NCBI GenBank assembly: GCA_035691285.1
Contig: DASSJI010000045.1
Coordinates: 1-11,662, forward strand
Origin: DATFEN01 sp035691285
GTDB lineage: Bacteria > Acidobacteriota > Vicinamibacteria > Fen-336
DNA: 11,662 nucleotides
Direction of reading: 5' to 3'
Positions 1-5,663 of the stretch are shown one piece after another. The notes below the pieces were generated by a model, which worked only from the letters and a program-made list of their open reading frames with translations, had not been told where the DNA came from and did no database searches. The position numbers were made by a program, and so were the translations under genes. The stretch's first letter is position 1. Each line of letters begins with the position of its first letter.

Positions 1-1
1 G

Positions 2-547
2 CTCGTCGCCGTCGGAGCCGGCGTGCTGCTGGTTCAGCTGCGCGCCACGCCAGACGCGGCACCACCGCCCGTCGTGGCGACTGCTCCACCAGCGACCGTC
101 CCGCCCTCGACTTCGCCGCCGGAGACGCTTCCGCCGGTTCCCTTGTCGCGGCCGCCAGCGGCGGCGGCGCTCGCGGTGCCGCGTCTGACGTCGTCGCCGC
201 CGCGTCCCACGCCGTCGCAGCGGCCGGCGCGCCTGCCTCCACCGACGTTCGCGGCGGTGCCGACTCCCACCGCCACTCCTCTCCCCACCCCGCCGCCCAC
301 CACCGCGCCGCCGGCGGAGCCCGGCCTGCTCCAGCTCGCGGTCCGTCCCTGGGCCGAGGTCTCGGTCGACGGCCGCGTGATCGGGACGACGCCCCTCGAC
401 CGCCTGTCTCTCGCTCCGGGCGTCCACAACGTCACGCTGCGGCACCCGGGCTACCAGCCCCTCTCGCGCACGGTCACGGTCCGGACCGGAGAGACCGCGA
501 AGCTGGTCGTGGACCTGGCCCGCGAGGGCGTGCCGCGCCAGAACTGA
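2..547 (+). CDS. PEGA-domain membrane protein, C-terminal part (5' end outside window)
   Basis: The reading frame is open from the window edge, so the N-terminus is missing; 181 residues are visible. The first ~12 (LVAVGAGVLLVQL) look like the end of a membrane helix. About 90 residues of Pro/Ala/Thr/Ser-rich low complexity follow, probably an extended linker. The last ~75 residues form a PEGA-type repeat: the segment VSVDGRVIGTTPL, then LAPGVHNVTLRHPGYQP, is the usual DGR-iGtTPl ... aPG-H-v-l-hpGY pattern. PEGA domains are extracytoplasmic beta-sandwich modules, often at the end of serine/threonine protein kinases or other sensor and cell-surface proteins. The membrane-linker-PEGA order fits a Hanks-type kinase C-terminus, but no kinase sequence is in view, so that is a guess. 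The stop lies 3 nt from the stop of the convergent gene at 551-1261. Confidence 0.8.
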   Translation, partial: LVAVGAGVLLVQLRATPDAAPPPVVATAPPATVPPSTSPPETLPPVPLSRPPAAAALAVPRLTSSPPRPTPSQRPARLPPPTFAAVPTPTATPLPTPPPTTAPPAEPGLLQLAVRPWAEVSVDGRVIGTTPLDRLSLAPGVHNVTLRHPGYQPLSRTVTVRTGETAKLVVDLAREGVPRQN

Positions 548-550
548 CGA

Positions 551-1261
551 TCAGCCTGCCCTTCGGCCACGACGCACGGCCAGCCATAACGCGAGCGCCA
601 GGAGCCCCAGCGCCAGGCCGATGGCCGCGGCGAACAACGCGACCGTGGAGCCCAGGATGCTGCGGGAGTCCATCAGGGCGCCGAAGGGGAGCGCTGCGCC
701 GGCGCGCCCGCGGGCCACGTCCTGTCGCCAGGCGACGATGTTGCCGCGCTCGACGCCGGCGGAGGCGTTCCGGTGCTCGTAGACGCGGCTCGGCAGGTGA
801 AAGCGGACGGCCATCAGCCCGTCGCGGTCCCGCGATCCGACCTCGGGAGCCGGCTCGGGCCGCCGCCACTCTCCCTCGAGGCGCAGCCGATCCCCCACAC
901 GAGCGAGCGTGAGCCTGAGGTCGGGGAAGGCCGGCGTACCTGCGAGCCTGTTCACGTCGTCGAAGTCCGCCGCGACGAACAGGTAGGGACGGCCCTCGCG
1001 GCGCGTGAGCGTCACGCGCCGGACGCGGAGGCCGGAGCCCTCGAAGAGCACGCGGAGGCCCTCGCGAGTGACGCTGGCCTCGGGATCCTCCGTGCGCCCG
1101 ACGCCCTTGAAGGCCGCCCACAGCGCCGGCCGGCCCGTGACGTGGACGGTGCCGGAGCCGTCCGTGCGCAGCCAGAACTCGTGCTCGTAATCGTACTCGT
1201 AGGCGTTGCAGGCGCGCAGCAGCGCGACGAGCGCGAGCGCCACGAGGGCGGGAGGCCGCAC
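551..1261 (-). CDS. Hypothetical exported, membrane-anchored protein
   Basis: 236 residues with a GTG start. I do not recognise the family with confidence. Residues 1-18 form a hydrophobic signal-like segment ending in LLRAC-NA. Cys18 could be a lipidation site, but Arg at -2 is atypical for a lipobox, so signal peptidase I cleavage after NA is equally possible. A ~180-residue soluble part opens with an acidic/aromatic stretch (YEYDYEHEFWLRTDGSG) and alternates strands and loops, suggesting a beta-rich domain. Residues ~200-230 (TVALFAAAIGLALGLLALALW) form a membrane helix followed by a basic RRGRR tail, so the bulk should face outside and the tail inside. The 'xxDGSGTVHVTG' opening is loosely like LppM/DUF3153-type envelope proteins; this is a weak resemblance by eye. 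It is divergent from polA and no SD is visible. Codon pattern (GC-rich third positions) supports real coding. Confidence 0.75.
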   Translation of the reverse strand: MRPPALVALALVALLRACNAYEYDYEHEFWLRTDGSGTVHVTGRPALWAAFKGVGRTEDPEASVTREGLRVLFEGSGLRVRRVTLTRREGRPYLFVAADFDDVNRLAGTPAFPDLRLTLARVGDRLRLEGEWRRPEPAPEVGSRDRDGLMAVRFHLPSRVYEHRNASAGVERGNIVAWRQDVARGRAGAALPFGALMDSRSILGSTVALFAAAIGLALGLLALALWLAVRRGRRAG

Positions 1262-1272
1262 GGAAGCGTGGG

Positions 1273-1298
1273 ATTGTAGTCCCCGGCAGGGCTAGAAT
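1273..1298. promoter_or_regulatory. Symmetric divergent -10 elements between the 551-1261 gene and polA
   Basis: On the + strand GGCTAGAAT places a TAGAAT box at 1293-1298, exactly 11 nt before the polA ATG. On the - strand GACTACAAT places a TACAAT box at 1278-1273, exactly 11 nt before the GTG at 1261. Each differs from TATAAT by one base. The midpoint of the two boxes (1285.5) is also the midpoint of the two start codons. No Shine-Dalgarno sequence lies between either box and its start. Transcription starting 6-7 nt after each box would leave leaders of only ~4-5 nt. No good -35 element is visible for either side. The boxes are seen directly; promoter function is inferred. Confidence 0.5.
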
Positions 1299-1309
1299 CG
1301 CGGCCGCTC

Positions 1310-3979
1310 ATGGCGAGCGTGGCCAAGGACGCGGTGTTCCTGATCGACGGCAGCGCGCAGTTCCACCGCGCCTACCACGCGATCCGCGGCCTCGCCACGA
1401 GCCGCGGCCTGCCCACGAACGCGACCTACGGCTTCACCACCATGCTGCGCAAGCTCCTCGAGGACCACGACCCGCGCTTCGTCGGCATCAGCTTCGACCT
1501 CGAGGGCAAGACCTTCCGCCACGAGGAGTTTGCCGAGTACAAGGCCCATCGCCCCCGGATGGACTCGGAGCTCCAGGTCCAGATCCCCTACGTGCGGCGC
1601 GTCTGCGAGGCGTTCCGCCTGCCGATCCTCGAGGTCGCCGGGTACGAGGCCGACGACGTCATCGCGACCTTGGCGAAGAAGGCCGTTTCCGGGGGTCGCA
1701 AGGTCGTGGTCGTGTCCGGAGACAAGGACCTCCTCCAGCTCGTCGACGGGGACGTCCTGGTCCTGAACCCCGGTCGCGAAGGCACGGGTGCAACGCTCTA
1801 CGACCGGGCGCGAGTCGAGGAGAAATGGGGCGTGCCCCCGGAGCGGGTGGTGGACGTTTTGGCCCTGGTGGGAGACGCCGTCGACAACGTGCCGGGCGTC
1901 CCGGGCATCGGCGAGAAGGGGGCGCGGGACCTGGTGCGGGAGTTCGGGCCGGTCGAGGAGGTGCTGGCCCACGCCGAAGCGGTGAAGCGGGCGAGCTACC
2001 GCGAGGGGCTCAGGGCCCACCGCGAGGACGCCCTGCTCTCGAAGCGCCTGGTGACCTTGCGGACGGATGCGCCGATCGAGCTGGACCTCGAGCTTCTGGA
2101 GCGCCGCGAGCCCGACCGCGAGCGGGCCCACGCGCTGTTCGGCGAGCTCGAGTTCGTCGCGCTCGCCAAGGAGTACGCGCCCGAGCGCCGGGCGCCCGCC
2201 GCCGGTGCGACGGTGGTGCGCGACGCCGCCCAGCTGCGCGACGCGCTCGCGGCCGCGCGGAGGGCCGAGAGGCTCGCCCTGGCCGTGGTGGTCACCGAGA
2301 AGGAGCCGATGCGCGCGTCGCTTGCCGGCCTCGCCCTGGCCTGGGAGGAGGACGCCTGCTACGTCCCGCTGCTCCGCGGACCGTTCGAGAGCGGCGCCCT
2401 CGATCGCCGCGAGGCCCTGGAAGCACTCCGGCCGCTCCTCGAAGGCGAGCAGCCGCACAAGCTCAGCGCCAACGCCAAGCGCGACCGCGTGGTGCTGGCC
2501 CGCGCCGGAGTCGCTCTCGGACGCGTGGGCTTCGACGCCGGCATCGCCGCGTACCTGCTGAACCCGGGGAAGCGCTCGTACAGCCTCGAGGAGATCGCGG
2601 TGGAGTTCCTCGGCGAGCGCGGCTCCCCGCCCCTCGAGCCGCTCGGCTCCCAGGTGCCCCCGGCGGAGAGCCTCGCGCCCGTGGCCTGCGCCGAGGCCCT
2701 GACCGTGCTGCGGGCCAGCGGCCCGGTCCGAGGCCGTCTCGAGCAGGAGGGACTGCTGCCGATCTTCGAGACCATGGAGCTGCCTCTCGCCGCCGTGCTG
2801 GCCGACATGGAGAAGATCGGCGTCAAGGTCGACACGGCCCTGCTCCGAGCGATGAGCCACGACATGGAGCGCCAGATCGCGGCGCTGACCGGCGAGATCC
2901 ACGCCCTGGCGGGCGGCGAGTTCAACGTGAACTCGCCGGTGCAGCTCCGGGAGGTGCTCTTCGACCGCCTCGGCTTGAAGTCCGGGAAGAAGACCGCGAA
3001 GACCCGGGAGAAGTCCACTGCGGAGGACGTCCTCGAGGAGCTGGCCGCGAGCCACGAGCTGCCCCGCAAGATCCTCGAGTATCGCGGCGTGCAGAAGCTG
3101 AAATCGACGTACGTGGACGCCCTGCCGGCCCTCGTCCACCCCGAGACGGGGCGCATCCACGCCTCGTTCAACCAGACCGTGGCCGCCACCGGCCGGATCT
3201 CGTCCTCGGACCCGAACCTCCAGAACATCCCGATCCGGACGAGCGAGGGCCGCCGCATCCGCGAGGCCTTCGTGGCGGAGCCGGGGCACGTGCTGCTCTC
3301 CGCCGACTACAGCCAGATCGAGCTGCGCGTGCTGGCGCACCTCTCGAAGGACAGGACGCTGACCGAGACCTTCCGCCGCGGCGAGGACGTCCACGCGCGC
3401 ACGGCCCGCGAAGTGTTCGGCGCGCTGTCGGCGGTGCCCGAGGACGAGCAGCGGCGCGTGGCGAAGATGATCAACTACGCGCTCCTCTACGGGAAGACCG
3501 CCTTCTCCCTCGCCCAGGACATCGGCGTCACGAAGCGCGAGGCGGAAACGTTCATCGAGACCTATTTCGCCCGCTATCCCGGCGTGAAGGCCTACATCGA
3601 TGGGCTCGTGGAGGCGGCGCGCACGACGGGAACCGTGCGCACGCTGCTCGGCCGGCTGCGGCGCCTGCCCGATCTCAACGCCCGGAACTTCCAGGTGCGC
3701 ATGGAGGCGGAGCGCCAGGCCCGCAACACGCCCATCCAGGGCTCGGCCGCCGACCTGATCAAGAAGGCCATGATCGACCTGCACCGCGAGCTCTCGTCCC
3801 GGCGAATGGCCGCGCGTCTCGTCCTGCAGATCCACGACGAGCTGCTCCTGGAGGTGCCCGAGGCGGAGCGGGACGCGGCGCTCTTCGTCGTGAAGCGGGT
3901 GATGGAGGGAGCCCTCGACCTGGACGTGCCCCTCGTCGTCGACGCGCGCTCCGGGCCGAACTGGGCGGCGGCGCACTAG
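1310..3979 (+). CDS. polA: DNA polymerase I
   Basis: 889 residues, the family's usual size, with three modules. Residues 1-~290 are the 5'-3' flap/RNA-primer exonuclease: D13 in FLIDGS, E113/D115/D116 in YEADD, D138/D140 in SGDKD, and D189/D192 in the GDAVDNVPGVPGIGEKGA helix-three-turn-helix. Residues ~300-480 are a 3'-5' exonuclease-like domain that looks catalytically dead: E. coli D355 and E357 align with A325 and V327 and D501 with E462, while the D424 equivalent (D392) remains. Residues ~490-889 are the family A polymerase: motif A DYSQIELR (D666), motif B R715-xxx-K719-xxx-Y723 ending in YG, and motif C HDE (H842, D843, E844). The E. coli Phe762 position is Tyr723. The protein fills gaps, removes Okazaki primers and acts in excision repair. 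The start at 1310 matches the family N-terminus; there is no SD and a -10-like box lies 11 nt upstream. Alignment to E. coli was done by eye. Confidence 0.98.
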   Translation: MASVAKDAVFLIDGSAQFHRAYHAIRGLATSRGLPTNATYGFTTMLRKLLEDHDPRFVGISFDLEGKTFRHEEFAEYKAHRPRMDSELQVQIPYVRRVCEAFRLPILEVAGYEADDVIATLAKKAVSGGRKVVVVSGDKDLLQLVDGDVLVLNPGREGTGATLYDRARVEEKWGVPPERVVDVLALVGDAVDNVPGVPGIGEKGARDLVREFGPVEEVLAHAEAVKRASYREGLRAHREDALLSKRLVTLRTDAPIELDLELLERREPDRERAHALFGELEFVALAKEYAPERRAPAAGATVVRDAAQLRDALAAARRAERLALAVVVTEKEPMRASLAGLALAWEEDACYVPLLRGPFESGALDRREALEALRPLLEGEQPHKLSANAKRDRVVLARAGVALGRVGFDAGIAAYLLNPGKRSYSLEEIAVEFLGERGSPPLEPLGSQVPPAESLAPVACAEALTVLRASGPVRGRLEQEGLLPIFETMELPLAAVLADMEKIGVKVDTALLRAMSHDMERQIAALTGEIHALAGGEFNVNSPVQLREVLFDRLGLKSGKKTAKTREKSTAEDVLEELAASHELPRKILEYRGVQKLKSTYVDALPALVHPETGRIHASFNQTVAATGRISSSDPNLQNIPIRTSEGRRIREAFVAEPGHVLLSADYSQIELRVLAHLSKDRTLTETFRRGEDVHARTAREVFGALSAVPEDEQRRVAKMINYALLYGKTAFSLAQDIGVTKREAETFIETYFARYPGVKAYIDGLVEAARTTGTVRTLLGRLRRLPDLNARNFQVRMEAERQARNTPIQGSAADLIKKAMIDLHRELSSRRMAARLVLQIHDELLLEVPEAERDAALFVVKRVMEGALDLDVPLVVDARSGPNWAAAH

Positions 3980-4009
3980 GTGCTTTGCATGAGGCCCGGA
4001 AAATGCGGG

Positions 4010-4015
4010 TATCCT
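4010..4015 (+). promoter_or_regulatory. Possible -10 element upstream of the PA2779-like gene
   Basis: TATCCT lies 20 nt before the ATG at 4036, inside the 56-nt gap after polA. A TTGCAT at 3985-3990 is a weak -35 candidate at a 19-nt spacing. The same TATCCT hexamer occurs upstream of serS. Promoter function is inferred; the gene may also be read through from polA, since no terminator is visible in the gap. Confidence 0.3.
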
Positions 4016-4020
4016 CTTGG

Positions 4021-4029
4021 GGAGGAGGG
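4021..4029 (+). promoter_or_regulatory. Strong ribosome binding site for the gene at 4036
   Basis: GGAGGAGGG ends 6 nt before the ATG at 4036 and favours that start over the next in-frame ATG at 4042. It is the strongest Shine-Dalgarno sequence in the window and contrasts with polA, ruvB and galU, which show none. Confidence 0.8.
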
Positions 4030-4035
4030 TTACCG

Positions 4036-4419
4036 ATGACGATGCAGCGGTTCGGTTCCGCCGTGGCGCTCCTGCTCTTCGCCGGCCTGGCCTCGGCTCA
4101 GGATCACCTCGTCTCGGCGTCGTCGGTGGACGAGCGCCTGCAGAACGCCGGAGCGACGCGGCAGGCCGACCTGCGGGCTCTCGACGCCGTCCTCGCGCTG
4201 CCGGAATCGACGCGCGCCGCCGTGGCGCTGGGGCAGGACGCGAAGCGGCTGCGCCTCGGCCTCCTCGCGCTTTCCGACGGCGAACTGCGCGACCTGGCGG
4301 CGAGGGCGGCGGCGCTGCAAGCGGACCCCGCGGCCGGCCTCTCGGGCGACGTGAACCAGCTCCTGATCATCTTCTTGATCGTGGCCATCGTCATCCTCGT
4401 GCTGCAGGCCGTCGACTAG
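4036..4419 (+). CDS. Small exported protein with C-terminal membrane segment, PA2779-like
   Basis: 127 residues. Residues 1-21 form a signal peptide (hydrophobic core AVALLLFAGL, cleavage expected after ASA, before Q22). Residues ~28-105 are charged and helical, with a leucine-rich section (LGLLALSDGELRDLAARAAALQADPAAGL). Residues ~109-126 are one very hydrophobic helix (LLIIFLIVAIVILVLQAV), ending almost at the C-terminus. Signal peptide, helical 'LSD-EL--LA-R---L' segment, Asp/Pro/Ala/Gly linker and terminal hydrophobic helix resemble the uncharacterised PA2779 family (DUF6627-type proteins), assigned by pattern only. No function is known to me. Signs of a real gene are the GGAGGAGGG site and its position 18 nt upstream of the fmdB-like start, suggesting an operon. 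Confidence 0.75.
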   Translation: MTMQRFGSAVALLLFAGLASAQDHLVSASSVDERLQNAGATRQADLRALDAVLALPESTRAAVALGQDAKRLRLGLLALSDGELRDLAARAAALQADPAAGLSGDVNQLLIIFLIVAIVILVLQAVD

Positions 4420-4437
4420 ACGAGGGCCGGAGCCGTC

Positions 4438-4728
4438 TTGCCCCTCTACGAGTACGCCTGCGACTCCTGCGGGACCTTCGAGGTCATCCAGCGGTTCTCG
4501 GATCCCCCCTTGAGCCGCTGCCCCAAGTGCTCGGGCGGCGTTCGGAAGCTGCTGTCCGCGCCCGCGATCCAGTTCAAGGGCACGGGCTGGTACATCACCG
4601 ACTACGCCAGGAAGGGGGCGGGGGAAGGCAAGAAGCCAGCCGAGGGCGCCTCGGGCCCGTCGGGGGACGGCGCCGCGCCGGCGAAGGACAAGGGGGGCTC
4701 CCCGGGGAGCAAGCCCGACAAGAGCTAG
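4438..4728 (+). CDS. FmdB-family zinc-ribbon protein
   Basis: 96 residues from a TTG start. That start is chosen because MPLYEYACDSCGTFE is the canonical N-terminus of the FmdB regulatory-protein family. Four cysteines form a zinc ribbon: C8-xx-C11 and C28-xx-C31. A conserved GTGWYITDYARKG motif follows at ~48-60. The last ~35 residues are Gly/Ala/Lys/Ser/Pro-rich and probably disordered. Family members are small putative nucleic-acid-binding or regulatory proteins of unclear role; the name comes from the fmd (formamidase) locus of Methylophilus, and no such pathway is present here. A GGAG at 4429-4432 gives SD spacing of 5 nt. It probably shares a transcript with the preceding small membrane-protein gene. 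Its TAG overlaps the galU stop. Confidence 0.9.
   Translation: MPLYEYACDSCGTFEVIQRFSDPPLSRCPKCSGGVRKLLSAPAIQFKGTGWYITDYARKGAGEGKKPAEGASGPSGDGAAPAKDKGGSPGSKPDKS
4725..4728. other. CTAG shared by two convergent stop codons
   Basis: The palindrome CTAG holds the TAG stop of the fmdB-like gene on the + strand (4726-4728) and the TAG stop of galU on the - strand (4727-4725). The two genes therefore overlap by 4 bp tail to tail, with no room for an intrinsic terminator between them. Confidence 0.9.
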
Positions 4729-5609
4729 GGCTTCAGCTCCCGGAGGTACTCCCGGAACGGCCCGCCGAGGTCGGGCCGCTTCAAGGCGAACTCCACCGTC
4801 GCCTTCAGGAACCCCAGCTTGTTGCCGGCGTCGTGGCGGCGGCCCTCGAAGCGGCACGCGAACAGCGGCCGGCGCTGGCGCAGCGCGCGGAGCCCGTTCG
4901 TGAGCTGGATCTCGCCCCCCTGGTCGCGGGGCGTCGACTCCAGGGCGTCGAAGATGTCCGGGGTCAGGAGATACCGGCCGATGATCGCCAGGTCGCTCGG
5001 GGCCTCGGCGACCTCGGGCTTCTCCACCAGGTCGCGGATCCGGAAGACGCGGCCGCTCGTTCCCTCCGGCGTGCCGTCGATCACGCCGTAGGCCGAGATC
5101 TCGGCCTTCGGCACCTGCTGCACGGCGATCACCGGTCCGCCGTGGCTCTCGTGCACGTCGATCAACTGGCGCATGCAGGGCACGTCGCTGTCGATGATGT
5201 CGTCCCCGAGCATGACGGCGAAGGGCTCTCCGCCCACCAGGTCCTTGGCCATGAGCACGGCGTGGCCGAGACCGAGGGTCTCCTTCTGGCGGACGTACGA
5301 CACGTTGATCATGCTCGAGATGGCCCGCACCTGCTCCAGGAGCTCGGTCTTGCCGCGCTCCTCGAGCAGCTTCTCCAGCTCGTAGGACACGTCGAAGTGG
5401 TCCTCGATCGCGTTCTTGCCCCGGCCCGTCACGATGATGATGTTGGTGAGACCCGAGGCCACCGCCTCCTCGATGACGTACTGGATGATCGGCTTGTCGA
5501 CGAGGGGCAGCATCTCCTTGGGCTGGGCCTTCGTCGCAGGCAGGAAGCGGGTGCCGAGACCGGCCGCAGGGAACACGGCCTTGCGGATCTTCGCCATGGG
5601 AGGGGGCAT
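4725..5609 (-). CDS. galU: UTP--glucose-1-phosphate uridylyltransferase
   Basis: Makes UDP-glucose from UTP and glucose 1-phosphate, the precursor for lipopolysaccharide/exopolysaccharide sugars, trehalose and UDP-glucuronate. 294 residues from the ATG at 5609, a normal GalU length. The nucleotide-binding signature is intact near the N-terminus (PAAGLGTRFLPATKAQPKEM at 14-33), followed by VDKPIIQYVIEEA. Further hallmarks are GLGHAVLMAK, the metal-site region MLGDDIID, a GVIDG segment, FRIRDLVEKP, GRYLLTPDIFD, GGEIQLTNGLRAL and DAGNKLGFLKATVEFAL. The ATG at 5597 (MAKIRKAV) gives a better match to the family N-terminus and may be the true start, making 290 residues. Neither start has a clear SD. 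The gene is divergent from serS and convergent with the fmdB-like gene. Confidence 0.97.
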   Translation of the reverse strand: MPPPMAKIRKAVFPAAGLGTRFLPATKAQPKEMLPLVDKPIIQYVIEEAVASGLTNIIIVTGRGKNAIEDHFDVSYELEKLLEERGKTELLEQVRAISSMINVSYVRQKETLGLGHAVLMAKDLVGGEPFAVMLGDDIIDSDVPCMRQLIDVHESHGGPVIAVQQVPKAEISAYGVIDGTPEGTSGRVFRIRDLVEKPEVAEAPSDLAIIGRYLLTPDIFDALESTPRDQGGEIQLTNGLRALRQRRPLFACRFEGRRHDAGNKLGFLKATVEFALKRPDLGGPFREYLRELKP

Positions 5610-5625
5610 GCTACCACGGCAGGCG

Positions 5626-5634
5626 TGCTATCCT
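5626..5634 (+). promoter_or_regulatory. Possible extended -10 promoter of serS
   Basis: TGCTATCCT gives TATCCT preceded by TGC, the extended -10 arrangement, 29 nt before the serS GTG. It lies in the 54-nt divergent gap with galU. No convincing -35 is seen. GGGAGG at 5647-5652 (11 nt before the start) and GAGG at 5657-5660 (3 nt before) are the candidate ribosome binding sites. Inferred from similarity to the other -10-like boxes in this window. Confidence 0.35.
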
Positions 5635-5663
5635 CGCGCTCCTTCGGGAGGCGCTCGAGGCGC

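Noticed and set aside
80..320. Repetitive C/G-rich stretch that could suggest a tandem repeat
   Set aside because: It encodes an irregular Pro/Ala/Thr-rich linker; no unit of constant length repeats.
3023..3034. 12-bp perfect palindrome GAGGACGTCCTC
   Set aside because: It lies inside the polA coding sequence and is explained by the Glu-Asp-Val-Leu codons; no second copy or regulatory context was seen.
1292..3976. An 894-codon open frame on the minus strand, fully antisense to polA
   Set aside because: The protein is His/Arg/Leu/Gly/Val-rich and has no recognisable domain. It is the complement of the polA frame's codon pattern in GC-rich DNA, where antisense stops are rare. PolA motifs on the + strand are unambiguous.
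4017..5663. Long open stretch in the serS frame upstream of GTG 5664
   Set aside because: It crosses the small gene, fmdB and galU in the wrong frame or strand, and the text is low-complexity with no homology. The family N-terminus MLDRRYVVENREGV marks the real start.
5610..5663. Possible galU promoter on the minus strand in the galU-serS gap
   Set aside because: No box close to TATAAT was found on that strand; AGGATAGCA is only the complement of the serS-side TGCTATCCT.
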